Position numbers and translations under genes: made by a program. The notes beneath the pieces were generated by a model, which was given only the letters and a program-made list of their open reading frames with translations, searched no databases and was not told where the DNA came from. Below are positions 38,046 to 51,500 of a stretch of DNA of 64,000 nucleotides, piece after piece; positions within the stretch are counted from its first letter, which is position 1; each line of letters opens with the position of its first letter. The DNA comes from Tanytarsus gracilentus (lineage: Eukaryota; Arthropoda; Insecta; Diptera; Chironomidae), in assembly GCA_038502055.1 (NCBI GenBank), contig JAXRKN010000045.1, forward strand, positions 1,820,501 through 1,884,500, written 5' to 3'.

Positions 38046-41000
38046 ATATTGACCATGTTGACTTCCACCGTCTCAATTTGTCATAATAATTTTATTTCTT
38101 CTTAAATTTCCGTGCACCTCTCAAGTTCACGTTTCTTCATCACTTGAACTTCATCGCATGAGCATGTGAGAATTAAGTGTTTCCATTCATCGACATGCCA
38201 AACAAATTTCTTCTTCTTTCAAATCACCTCACCATCATACATATACTTCAGAGATTTCTCGCTATGCTGAGAATTAACGCGAATGAGGGAGTCCCAAAAA
38301 AATAAATTTTGTTAATGATTACCATCGTGCGAGAGTCACAAGAAATTAATTAATAGCGTCTAATTCGTTTCCCTGGGCGAACACACACTCTCCATCATTT
38401 CGGATGGATGGAAGAAGAATTGCTTAACTGTAAACGGCCACTCTCACCGCCCTACGATTTATCATTCATCCGAGGTGAAATTTTTGGTTATGAAAATTTT
38501 CATAATTACCTTAAAATTGGATCTAAAAGCGCCCCGCGGGATACCTTCGGACTTTCTTTTTGGTATTATTCTGATGAAAATTCTTTAATGACTTTTCTGC
38601 AATAAACGCGACATGCTAACACACAAAAAAATTTCACTCGCATTTACAGAAAAATTACTTTAATTTCCTTTTTTTAATAATTTTTAGTTTTTATTCATCG
38701 CCGAGCTCAATTTTAACAACTGAGAATTTAACACCGAGCGTGTGCTCCACATGTATCACTTAGACACGAGTCAACAGTGCTTACTCTAATTTTCCACTAA
38801 ATATTTTACTTTTCTTTGTCTCAACCCGCCGCGAGTTTAGAATTTTCGACACAAGACATCTGATCGAATTGAGTTCTCGAGCGAATCTGACCAAGCGAGT
38901 GCCAGCTGGACGTTTTCATGTGTAGTATAGAAAAGTACTTTTCATTGAGAAAGGAATGAGTGAGAGAGAGAATGCGATTTACAGGCTCGAAATAGGCTGG
39001 GATTAATTCGTGTACGTGGTCAGTGTACGATTATCGTTGTGACGCTAATTAGGTTATTTGCGATTATTGGATTAGACGCTTTGATGTGCTTAAAATTTCG
39101 TTCCCTAATTGAGCTAGCGTTAAATTCTTGGGAGATTTCTTTAATTTTTTTTTGAGAATATTAAAAAAATTGGAGCGTTCACTGTACTACGTGTGTGTAC
39201 TTGATGGCCTGGTCAGCGTCGCTATTGGCAACTTAACAACCACAACAGAATTTAATACGCCCAGGGGCTACTCCACGCGCTACGACAAACTTATTCAGCT
39301 ACTTCTTGTCATTTAGACGGCAATTTATGTCAATACTCATTCACGCGAGTGCTCTTTGATATGTGGAACTGCCACTATTTTTCTGTGAAATCACTGCTGT
39401 CGCTCGAGAGAGTTGATTTGTCAAAAAAATAGGTGGAAAATTGGATTTAAGAATGCCGTAAGGCGTAAAATTAAGTTCATCTAATCATTTGTTGAATTTT
39501 CTAATTTATAAAATGTTAATTTAAAGTTTTTAGTTCAATTGCGTTAATTGCATGCAATAAAAAAAATGTTTAGCAATTAAAAATTCTTGAATGTCAGCTC
39601 AAATCATAAATACCGAATAGATGCAAAAAAATCTCACACACTCTAAATGTTCACATTTAGAAAAAGTTATAAAAAAACATAAGCAAATTGGAGTTTTAAT
39701 AAAGCGGAGCAATAAATTATAAACTTTTTATGTGCGTCCGAATGACTACGAAGTGCGCCTAAGTGTGCTTCAAATATAAAGTGTTATAGACCATGTGCGT
39801 ATATTTGCATTTGAGATTTTAAAATATTGCCTGTAAATTACTTCAATTTTTTATTTTATTATTTTAACAAACTGTAAAAAAGTTTTTAAGGCAAAAAAAT
39901 CCAATTAAGTTTTTATTGAGAAGAAATAAAAATATTTTTCCTGCGAGGTGATGATCTGAATTATTCAACTTGAAATTGAAAAATATAATCTCAAAAAATT
40001 GAAGGAATATCTGGTATTTAAATGTGAAAATAGTAAATTAAGTGTTTAGTGATTTTTGTGAAATTATATTGAATCAAATAAAAGTGTTAACTTAATTGAA
40101 GCTGAATTTTTGTTTTATATTTCACAAAAATTTAATAATAAAAATTTACATTTTTTAAACTTCCTTTAAATATTTCTAAAAATTTTTTTGCTCGCCAAAT
40201 TCCTTTCAAATTTTTTTATCACTTCATGCATCGTAAAATACTCTAAACATCTCTAATAAACCAAATCATCGTAAAACAGATGACGGAAATGGTCTCTCGC
40301 GTGTCACAAGTTACATAGCTTCTTCATTTGAATTTGCTTATGGCGAAAAAAATTTTTGTGTGAATAAATTTGCTTTAAATATTCAAATGAGGTGAAAATA
40401 TTGAAGTTGAATAATTGCCTACATGCCCCGCCGAACGAGATGTGCGCCTCGGAAAGTTCACTGTCATCATTAGTTATTTTTCTTTTCGTCCGCTTTTATT
40501 CGACTCCAATTGTTTCGCAACAATCCATAAAGTTCATTTTGAAGACACGAAAAACGGCGATCTTCAATTGCGGATTTAATTTACGGTTTTCAATGCCGTT
40601 TAAAGGTGCTCATTGTGTGAGAAAAATAATATGAGTCAGTCACTTCTTAGAAGAGTTCTAAAATGTGTGAAATATTTTTTCTCCGCATTCTCTTGCGTAC
40701 ATGCTTGAAAGGAGAGTCAATTTTTGTATATTTGCTTTTGGACGTCTTCATAGAACAGCTGAATTTACATAATGCTAGTTCGTAGTTTCTTGTGACCATA
40801 TATGGAAAAAAGAAATTACCAGTTGTTGATGGAAATTTATCAATTAATCAATTATGAGAAATTTAATATTTTCAAAGTTAGGTTTGTGAAAAAAATTTGA
40901 ATCAATTTAAAATGATTTCATGATTCATCATTAAAAAATTCTTTCATTTATGTGGTGGCTATCTTAAAATCATCAACAATTCAGTCAACAAATTATTTTT

Positions 41001-44000
41001 AGCACAATATTTCCCACAAAATAAAATAAAATTACAAAAAAAACACACATGACTCACGAACGTAAAATTGTCGTTCCAATTAATATTCAAAGTCTAACTT
41101 AATTAACATCAATAATGAAAATTAGCACGTCTGAAAAATTTTACAACAATTATCTTGAAATATTGGCGCTCAATTAAGCAACTTACAAAATATCGAAAGT
41201 GATTTTCTTGGATGCTAATTTGCAAACTCATTGGCAAGCAACAACCTTAATTGACTCATCATCCTATCTAATTTCCATCTGCATTCATTTAGCGTGAGTT
41301 ATTGAATGAATTTTTTGATTTTTCACTCGTTAACATGTTGCAGAGCAGCTGATTAATCAATTTGTGGTAAATGAACTCAATATTTTTGATTTTTAAATTT
41401 TAAAAATTGATTTGAGCCAGAAAAAAATTATTTTTGTGAGAAAGTAATTGGTGAATTAATAATAAAGAGGAGGAAATGAGCTTTAAAGGTAAAAGTGAAA
41501 ACTTTTCTAAATTAGAGCGAGTGCGATAAGATTTGAAATAATTTTTCAAGCAGAAAATCTTAACAGCTTAATTTACATCACCAATTAAGAAGGAAAAAGA
41601 TATCAAAACTTTCCTCGAGTGCCACGTTTCCACATAAACAGCTTTATAACTGCAATATAGTCGAATACGGGGACCAAACTACATTAAACCTGATATTGGA
41701 CACTAATCGCTCGCGAGCTCATAAATTCTCCACACTCGGGGATTTATTTTTATTATATTTTGTCATCAATTAAGCGCGAATCCGCATAAATAATTAGCTC
41801 AACTGATGTGAGGTATTCGCGCGCTACTTAATCAAAGCTCTTCGCATAATCGCTTCCATACTTTAAAGATAATTAATCATCGCGCTTCGATGAGTGTCGT
41901 GCGTAAATTTTTTTTATTCATATCTAAACTGAGATGAATTCGGTTGATAAATTCTCGAAGGCCATTGAACTCACTCAAAAGACCGTACCCCATTTTTTGA
42001 ATTTTATTTTCCATTGCAATTTCCTCTACTATAAGATTTTTGTCACACTTATTTTTTGCTCGATAGAGATGTATGACTCAGCTCAAAATTGGCATATCTC
42101 ATTTACATTTCACGTAACAAAAAAGCCAATGCGAAGGCAGCAAAAAAGAGGATTGTAATCTTTCGAGTTCTCATTTTTTCCTCTTATGAGGTGGCACTTT
42201 TTTGTGATGTTAAGGAAAATTGAAATTCAAGAAGCCACACCAAGAAATCTTGCATGCTTAAGTGATGTAATATCTTTTGCGTGTCTCTTTTTTAAATAAT
42301 TATGCACACAAATTCCGCTTACATTTCCTTGTTGATCACATTACAGATAAGACTTTTTGTCAACCTCCTTCTAAAGTGAATTTAATATTTTTTTTTGAGA
42401 GAATATAAAATTCATAAATTATTAAAACTTATTCTCTTCCATATATGGAAGATTCTAAGTACGAAATGCATTTAGTCAATTTTCACGGATTTCAATCGCC
42501 CTTTGCATACTTTAGTATTACTTTGTATATGAATAAGAATTTGACGGAGATTTATAGCCCTCTCAACTGTAATTATTTTTAATTCAAAGCTGGCATGAAG
42601 TGAAATTTTGTGTTGAGCGCTGAGCGAGAAAGAGGAGAAGAACGCAAGAATGCAATTACGCGTTAATAATTGCCATGCAATTGATCATTAAGAGGAAGTT
42701 TCGAATTTGCTCTCGAGATTAAAAGACACCTAACGCCTTTGCCGCTGCGAGAATTATTTTTATGCATGCAAAATTTGGCAAAATGTCCCCAGAAAAAAAA
42801 ATTAATCTAATGCAAAGTTATGACTTCAAGTCTGCATTTCGAAATATATCCTGGAGTGACCACATGTCGAATTAAAGTCGCAGACCTCTCCGAATGTGTT
42901 TGTATATATTTTGAGACACTCTAAAATTCCATTCACAGGCGAATTTTAATTAAAATTCAAATATTTGCGGCGAAGAAAAGGAGAAAAAAAATCGAGACAG
43001 AACATGAGGTGAATGTTTGGTGGAATGGCTTGGGTTTTTTGGAAATTATTTTGATACTAAATCGATTGAGAGAATTAAATTGAATAATTTTTTAATAATT
43101 TTTATAATTGTCAAAATTTTATGAATTTAGATAAATTATCACACATCACTCAAACCTACTTTTTCCCATCAAATTCCACAAATTAAAATTCTTCTCTCTC
43201 TCTTTCGCTATTAGAGACACAATTAAAAAAATATTTTCTGTCGCGATCATTTACAAACACTTGTGTAAATTTTTTTTCGGGTGAAATGAAAGTTTACTTT
43301 TACCTGTCGTTTGATGCTACTAATTAGACTCATTTTTCAACATTTTGTTTCTTTCGGAAATTTTTATATTGAATTTTTCCCTTTGCTCATGTGAAATAAC
43401 TTTTTGGTGCTCTCGATTATCAGCAAACTTCCGTTGCTTTCTTTTGAACACTTCCCACAATAGTGGCTTAAGTGAAATTTCTGTGGGATCATTACTCGAT
43501 CCTTACTGCGTCATAAATTTCGTTTGTCATCCAATTAAGTATCATAAAATTGAAATCTCAATTCTTGCACCTTGCTGTGAAGCAAAAAAAAATCTTGGTC
43601 AGGGGTAAAAGTACACCATTCATTGGTAAATAGCCAATTAAGTTTAATTTGTCGATCCCATCATTTCCTTTTCGCTGTCTAATATTAAGAGCACTTTGCC
43701 ATATTTCAATTCATTCAGTAAAAATTGCTGAATCACTTTCGAACGCGTAGAATGTAAGAAATAGAAGTCTAGAAAAAATGAACATATAAAGAAGATAGAA
43801 GATCGACGTACTTCTCACACATGTAACCTAATCCGATCGCATCAAAGATAATAAGATTCAAAAAAAATTAAAAATTTCATCTTTTTCTCGCCTCGAATCG
43901 CTTTTCGACACTTTTTTCTCTCGTGATTTTTTTTATAAGACCCAAGCTGGATATAACGGCATATCATCGGCAACATTTGGGAGCGGAATAATGAAATTTT

Positions 44001-46982
44001 TTAATTAAAAGTAATCTTAAGAACGTTTGCAATACGTTTTAAATCCATTTGCAATTAAATCGTCGCCATTCCACTCAATCATCATAAAATCTGATGTCTC
44101 ATTGCATGCATTACGTCAACATTTTATTTTCATATTTCTTCCGTATTTGATTTCATCTCGTATTTATGCGCTAATTACAATGTGAATAAATGCAATGGAG
44201 AGGGTCAAATGAGTTGTTCTGAAATGGGGTTGGAACTTTCGTTCGAAAATATTGAAAAATTAATTAATTTTTTTAAATTTGACATTGAAAATTTTCTTAA
44301 TTTATAAAATTGATGGCAAATATTCACCAAAGCTGCATACCCTTTTCTCACTTATTCCAGTGCCATGATCTTTTTCGATTTTAAATTAAATTTGACGTTG
44401 ATTTCAACCTAAACCCAGATTAATCATTCGACACCATTTGAGAACATGCATCAACTCTTAATGACATTTTTCGGCTTCCGCTGAGCATTTTTTTCGGATA
44501 ATTTGTTCACTTTCACAATTTTCAATTATGAAATCGCCACTTGAATCTATTAACTGCTGATAATGTACCTCCTTTCTGCACATATTATGGAACCTAATCA
44601 GTTCCACAGTCAATACTTTTAATGAGCTCAGCAGTGAATGAATGGTCTCGCACTCACTTTGTAATACACACCTAGTAAATTGGCCATAAATTTTCAACTG
44701 TCTCTGACATGTCGTGTGTGTTTTTATTCCGCATCTCTCTCTTTCTATCTCTCGCTCTCTTCGGGCAAAGATTGCGACACATAAGTGGTCAGCCGCAATG
44801 AAATGGAATTGAGTGAGAGTAACAAAAAAAAGTGAAAGAAAAATAACAAAAATTGATTATGTTTTGTTTGCTGTTTCGCGAGATCATGTGGAGGAAATTT
44901 AGTAAGTTAATTTAACAATTTTTTGGGTTGAAAAAGATTCGGTAACAGATTCAATGAACTTTTGAGGTTTTTAGGTGTCGATTTGTGACTCTATTAAAAT
45001 TAGACCGTTGAAAATTTAAAAATTGAATTTTATAATCACTTTAAACAACCTCAATTAGTCATCTGTTTTTTTAAATATAAATTTCCCATGCATCAATATT
45101 TCATGCCAAGCACATCCTTATTAATAATGGCAGTCTTTCAAGAAATTTCCATATTTTCGCTACACTCTCTCTCTGGACTTTCCACCTCTAAATTGGATCT
45201 CATTACGTAATCATATCACATATTGGCTTTTGTATAACGCTAGCAATTATATTGCACTTTTATCAGCAAGCCACAAATAGTTGGCATTTCATGAACGAAA
45301 TGTTATACAGCTGGCTGACTTTAGATATATAGAGTGAGAGAGAAAGGCATGATATCCAAATGGCACACATATAAGAGAGTAAATTAAGAGACGACGTTAG
45401 ATAAGTTAGTTTCAGGGTTGGTTAAAAGTCCTTTTGAGACAATTTATGTTGCAGACTTAGCAGGGGGTAATTTGTAAATTAGGTCATGCCATTTTTTAAT
45501 TTTATCATCTGTTAAAAATAAGAAATTTAAAAAATATTTTTTAAGGTTCTAAATCATGATACTTAATTTACGATCGACCCCTTTAAAGATTTAAATCACG
45601 CTCAAGTAAATGTTTTTAAATATTGATGGCCTGTAGATAATTTTTTACCCGAGTAAAAATCTAAAAAGAACGCGGCAATGATGCAGAAAATTTTCTTAAA
45701 ATATCCGCAAAGCTTAATGAAGCAGAAACAAGGCTTGTTTCACTCAAACGACCTTCACAAGGCGAAATGAGTCTGTTCGAAAACGACTTTTTTGCCACCG
45801 CTTGCATATTTTTGCTCGCTTTTATTTTTGGAATTGGCGATATTTTTTTCACTCCACACCAGAAGATGAAAAATGACATTTTTGTCGTGAAAAATGTTTA
45901 AAATTGATTTTTGTGTGTGTTTATGTGTGAGTGGAAGTTGTCGAGCGACAAGAATTCTTCTCTCGGCCTCTCCTTAATTTACCCCGATTTTCCTCTCTCG
46001 CATGCTGACAAACGATTGAGATACAAGCAAAAACCATTGAAAATTGCATAAATTACCATAAAAATCACTCACTCAGTCACGCAATGTTTCTGATAAAAAA
46101 AAAACATTTTGCAGCCGAGCATAAATCGACTACCGAAAAAAGATATTTTCCATTCATCTCTCTTTTTTTTCAATTTTTCGTATCGCGGCAGCTCAGCCGT
46201 TAATTGAAAAATGTTGACAGCAGCGCCAAGCGACGTTCTCTAATAAGTGGCGACAACATTTTTTCCTTCTCTTAAAAATGCTTAACGTAGTTTTTTTTTT
46301 GCTCGACTCAAGCTCATTGTTTATTCCAGTTTTATTAGCTCTGATACTCTCATTAGCTGATGCTGTTCGGTATTTTGTGTGCAAGGCAAAATAACTTGCA
46401 AATTTTTCTCGTTCATTTAATTATTTTGTGCGACTGCAATAATTTCTCTTTTTTATTGCCAAAAAGATCGTCGAACCTGATAATGAGTCTACTTTTTTTC
46501 GCGAGCGCCAGCATTTGCTATTTTTAGCCTTAATTGAGAGCTTTTAGTGCGTCATCATCATTATCACTTCGATGTGGAATGTGCAATAATAATTTTATTG
46601 ACTTCCATTGAATTCGTATTTAAGACATTTTCGAGTCCAACATATGCAAATAAGCAATGACGAAAGAGATCGCAGGCTAACTGACCCGACTCAGAAAATG
46701 ACACTCGTCTATAAATTCGCGTGGGTTGGCATTACTCGAGAAATTGCTCGCAAAAAGGCCTGAATGGTCGATTATTGATCGGCTCATGACAACGCCACAG
46801 AGACGGAGATAAATATTTTTTAATTAAAAATGCAAAAACGTGGAAATTAGAAGAACGGGCAGATAAACTTTAAATTTTACGAGAGGCTCAGGAATTTCAG
46901 GCATGTTGAAATAAATTTTTTTCTTTAAATCTCCTCAACTTCAAATCACTAAGAAAAGGAAGAGAGATTAAGATGGATTTGA
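38046..46982. other. Non-coding DNA with motif-dense patches
   Basis: No supportable gene in 8.9 kb. The patch at 38990-39085 holds several homeodomain-type cores (GATTAATTC, GCTAATTAGG, GCGATTATTGGATTAGACG) and a repeated GTGTACG. The patch at 41700-41920 is rich in CGCGAG, TAATTAG and AAGCGCG motifs. The rest is AT-rich. No RNA gene recognised. Confidence 0.5.
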
Positions 46983-47060
46983 CAAGGGGTGGAAATTAGA
47001 AAGTTTAATTGATTTTTTAAAAATAATTTTAAAAAATCTTTTAAAACGTTCCATCCCTCG
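46983..47060. repeat. AT-rich fold-back element (member 6)
   Basis: CAAGGGGTGGAA (46983-46994) pairs with TTCCATCCCTCG (47049-47060), complement CGAGGGATGGAA: 10 of 12 agree. The interior is about 54 bp of A/T with repeated TTTTTTAAAA blocks that can themselves pair. Confidence 0.5.
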
Positions 47061-48447
47061 ATAATTATCAACGAATCATTGACTTTGGAAGGGATTAAAA
47101 TTCTAAAGCAATAAACGTCGATTATCTTCGTCCGATCTTTCGAGCCCTGTGAAACGTATGCAAAGACACAGAAGGGAAGCCCTCTAAGACCCCGACACTC
47201 TGCAAAGCCATTAACTAATTTGTTAATGCTTGGTGTAAAATGAACGTTTTTATGCCTCTTTTGCGTTCTGTGCTGATAAAATTTACTCCGCTCTCAGATT
47301 CCCATTCCGCAAATGGAGAGACGTAGAGAATGAATAATGAAAGGATGGAGAGCAGTCAGACGGCAAAAATAGCCGAAATGCATGATTTAGTTGCGAGGTA
47401 AAATTGCAATTTGCTCTTTTATGTGTGCTTCGACTTTCTCGCTTTGTTCTTTCGTTCTGTGGTTTCACCTCCAAGGGGTTGAGACCCCAGAGTCATGAAA
47501 ATTTAATTATTAATTTTCTTAATGATTAAATTCTCCTAAAAGCCGTCAATTAAAGGTTATTAAAAAAATTGACTTGAATCCTTTTTGCTCCGCATTTCAA
47601 CGTATATGCACACAAGATGTGCTTTTTGATGATTATCATCGTAATGTAACAAATATCAGAGAGTGGGTGTCCTTGAGGATTTGCCTTAAAAAGGAAAGTC
47701 GTTCGACTCTCGGCTTAATATTTTTTTTCGCCGATCCGAAAAAAGAATGAAAAAAAAGCAATTTTTAATGGATTTTCTGTCTTTTCTCGCTGCTCTGTGA
47801 CTGTTGCTTTGGAATGTGCATTTCAATATAGCAAACACAAAAGCTATTTTTAGTCGACCACAATCGTCTCTTGCGGCGATATCTACGCTGCATATATATG
47901 CGAGTGTGATGTTATGAAATTTTCTTTCAGCTTGATCGTAAAAAAACATTTTCTCATTATCAATGAAATTAAAAAGAGATTTTGCGGTTAAATGAAGTGT
48001 TAAAAGTAAAATGAGAGAGAAAACACAGAAAAATGATGTTCTGAGGTCCGACTGGGGTTAAATGAGGTTTTTATTTATTATTTTATTGGATAATGAGCTT
48101 AAAATGCATGTTGTAAAAGCTTGTTTTTGCCTTTTTCTTGGTAATTTTGTACATTTTTGATTTCTCGAGAAGATTTAAAAATTTTTTAACACATCAAAGA
48201 TAACAAAAATTTCAGTGATGACCGTTTTGAACTTTAAAAAAATTTAAAGAGAAAACAAATTTAAAACTTTTGAAAATAATTTTTTAAATTTTTTAAAAAT
48301 TTTTTTGCAACCGAAAAAATTTAATAAAAACCCATTTTCAAAAAATCTTTAAATTTAGCATCTTGCAAGCACTCAAAACAATAATAATAAATTCAAAGAA
48401 AAATTTTCTTAGAAAATGCAATTCAGATGCATCAAAAACAATTTCGT
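47061..48447. other. Non-coding DNA
   Basis: No supportable gene. A/T-rich, with the densest homopolymer-like stretch at 48,170-48,350. Confidence 0.55.
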
Positions 48448-48452
48448 CTTAC

Positions 48453-48525
48453 CTTAATAGCCCTTTCGGTATTTCTCCTTCTTTTGTCGATTAATTTTTC
48501 TCTCCTTTACTCTCTTCCGTGATCT
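48453..48525 (-). other. Candidate non-coding first exon with consensus donor
   Basis: On the minus strand a TATA-like GTATAAAG (complement of 48551-48558) is followed about 30 bp later by a purine-rich stretch without ATG. That stretch ends TATTAAG|GTAAGACG, with the donor GT at 48452-48451. The stretch fits a short 5' untranslated exon, and the recursive splice site 39.7 kb downstream on the same strand is consistent with a very long first intron. There is no TCAGT initiator, so the start is a guess from TATA spacing. No transcript evidence is available here. Confidence 0.25.
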
Positions 48526-48559
48526 TCTGTACACCTTTTTTTATTGTTCACTTTATACC

Positions 48560-51500
48560 ACGAAAAATATTACACAAAGTTCCTTTTGAGTTTTTCGATT
48601 GAATTTCGATAAATTTTTTCGAGTTCTTCTCTTTTTCGTTCTTTATTCATGCATTTAAGTCTTTCGTTCACTCATTCAATTTCGAGCTCTTCGGGAGAGA
48701 GAAAAAGTCTTTCGTAGTAAATTTGAAATGGAAATTATTTTTATTGATTAATAAAAAACTGTTTGATCCTCTATTTTTGTCTTTCTCGGGGTTCTTTTAG
48801 ATTTTGTAGCGCGGATAAAATATTTCCGACTTGAATGCTCGTTGGACAGGGAACTTTTTTTTGATTAATTGTCTATTAAATTTATTCGAACATCGATTTA
48901 TAATTAATCACACTTTTAGATCTCTATTAGCGATTCGAAAGTATTTCAAATATTTCTTTTTATAAGGTTTAAAAAATATATTTTTTTCGAGTCAATTTAA
49001 TGTGTGTTAATTGAACAATTTCACTTTTGCTGTACATCCGCTAATTGACTCATAAAAACATGCGCACAAAATTCTGTGTCTTCTTTTGTAAGCAGTATAG
49101 GAGGCGCTTGATTAAGTCCAATTGACATGCGAGGACTGGCTGAATGTCACAAATGTATAAAAGTAATCTCCGAGTGTTGGCGTCACCTTTTTTTCTTCTC
49201 TTTCAGCAATAATTCTTCACTTCTTATATTTTCTTTAATGAACTTCAGTTCTTGCAGTTTTTTTGCCTTTACATTTATTTATTATTATTTTTGCATCACT
49301 TTCGGTTCTCTCATTTGTGGCTTTTTAGCACCCTCGTTGGATTATTTTATTGCTTTTTCGTGAATGGTTTTTTATCACCTATTGAAGATTTTTAAAATAT
49401 CTTTTTTTTTTGAGAAAATAAATTGCGGTTAATAACACCTTAAAATATTTTAAATGAGTTTTAAAAGTAATTTATTTTTTACAATCACTTAAAATGTTAA
49501 TTTATTTTTATTCTATTCATTAAAATTTTTCGTCACTGAATTTTATATTTTATCACTAGATTTTTTATATATTTTTTTATAATCCAATTTTTCGCTATTT
49601 CTCCACTTTTTACAATAAGATTTTTTAGGCACGATCGAAGCTCCGGAAAAAAAGTTTAAAATACACACGTCCGTACTCTTTGCCGGTTGAACAGCTTGTA
49701 ACCTAATAACTTCTTTTTCTCAATCGACTTCGCTCAACTCTTTTTTTCTGTATGATCAGTTTCTCTCTTTTTCTCTCAATTTTTATTTCAACTTCTTTTG
49801 CGTCGCTTTTTAAACCGAATTAATTCTATACTAATGTTTGCTGAGATGTGAGAGCGACACTTTAAAAAATTGTTACTATAGCATGCTAGTTAAATAATTT
49901 TTTGTTTTAAATTTAAGTTTTTTATAAAATTAATCTTATTCACGAAAACTTTTATTTAAAAATTTCTTAATTAATTTAACAACAGCCTGATAACTTCTTT
50001 AATTATATCCTCGCCCATAATGTTCCACAACGAAGCGAAGCCCCAGAATATGCTGCAAAGTCATTGCAAGTCAGAAAGAGAAAGAGCGAAGGTCGTGCAG
50101 AGACTATTACACGGAGTAAGTCATGCAATATAATTTTCATCGTCTCTTTCTCTTGTTACAGCATCGCTCTCTCAACATCTCCGCAGTTGCTGTGTTATGT
50201 CTATCCGTTTTCATCCATTCTTCTCTCTCTTTCGATACCTTTTTCGAATGCACGAAGATTATTTAATTTTATTCTTCTTCTGGCTTGCGTTTATATTTAA
50301 ATGAATCTTATAAAGTTTTTAGAGGAGAAAAAAGTTCTTCTTGTTCTATGATTTCGTTCCACGAGTTTGCATGATTAGTCTCGGGAGAAGAGTAAATTTT
50401 ATGTTTCTCATCAAATTGTTATGTTTTAGGCTTGGATTAATTTAATTTGAATTAGATTTAAATAAATTAGATTTTTAATGGTTTTTTAAAATTAATTAAA
50501 TAATTTTTTTATAAAAATGTAACTCAAAAAAATATCATTAGAAATAAGTTTTTCATCTCAAACATTTTATGTCGCATTCATTCACGGTTTTATCAATAAT
50601 TTATTGAGGAGTTGATTCTAGATTAAAGAAACTGTCCTTAGTTCATGTGAAGATAATTTTTCTTCTCCGTTTGCATTGTGACTGTCTTGGCCACACATTA
50701 AAGGTATCATCTCTCTTTTCTCTTTCTCAATGTCTCTTTCACCGACGATTTTAACCTTTTTTCCGGTTTTTGTCATCTTTTCTGTAAATAAATGCGTGTG
50801 TATGTACAAACAGTCTCGAATGTTAAATGTAAAAATATCCCACAGCAATAAAAAGAATTCTTTCTCTCTTAATTTTCCTCTTTTCAAACGCTCTGTTTTC
50901 ATTTCTTTTTTACGACCGTCACGAAAGCGGAGACGATTTTGATTCAAATTTATCAGCATCAAATTGGATCACAAAATATTCATTGCAGTCAGAAAAGGAA
51001 GAGGGAGAAAAAGAATAAAGCTGCTGTGGTTATATAGCGATGAGAATGACAAATTAAGCATCGTTACCTGCTCAAGTTAATTAAATCGGATAAAAATTCA
51101 TAATAAATTGAAGTTTAACTTTTTATATTTTTTTGGTTGTTTTCGTGCACGAACACGAAATCCAAAATTCTCAAACTGCATCAACGTAGGTGGACGAGGG
51201 ATGCGGTGAAAGATGGAATTTTTATGGATGCATATTGAGCGATGATGAAATGGATACATTGCGCCTGACTGGGGGTCAATAAATTCTTTTCAAAGAAATA
51301 TTTTTCTCATGATCATAATCAATTACAAAGAGTGATCAAATCGATTTGTTGGATGATGAATATGTAAAGAATTATTCTCAATACCAAAGAAATTCTTAGA
51401 CATAAATTTTTATTAACTTCAATGCAACATAAAATCGTGACGGTTGAGAGATGAAAATTTATGGATCCACATAAATTTTAAGTAAAATTCTCAAATTATA

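Noticed and set aside
44226..45575. GGGGTTGGAAC and CAGGGTTGG arm-like sequences near 44.2 and 45.4 kb
   Set aside because: No convincing inverted partner within 200 bp, so not listed as fold-back members.
50618..50962. A 114-residue minus-strand frame rich in Lys, Arg and Glu
   Set aside because: It derives from a CT-rich tract read in reverse. There is no domain or hydrophobic pattern, and composition alone explains it.
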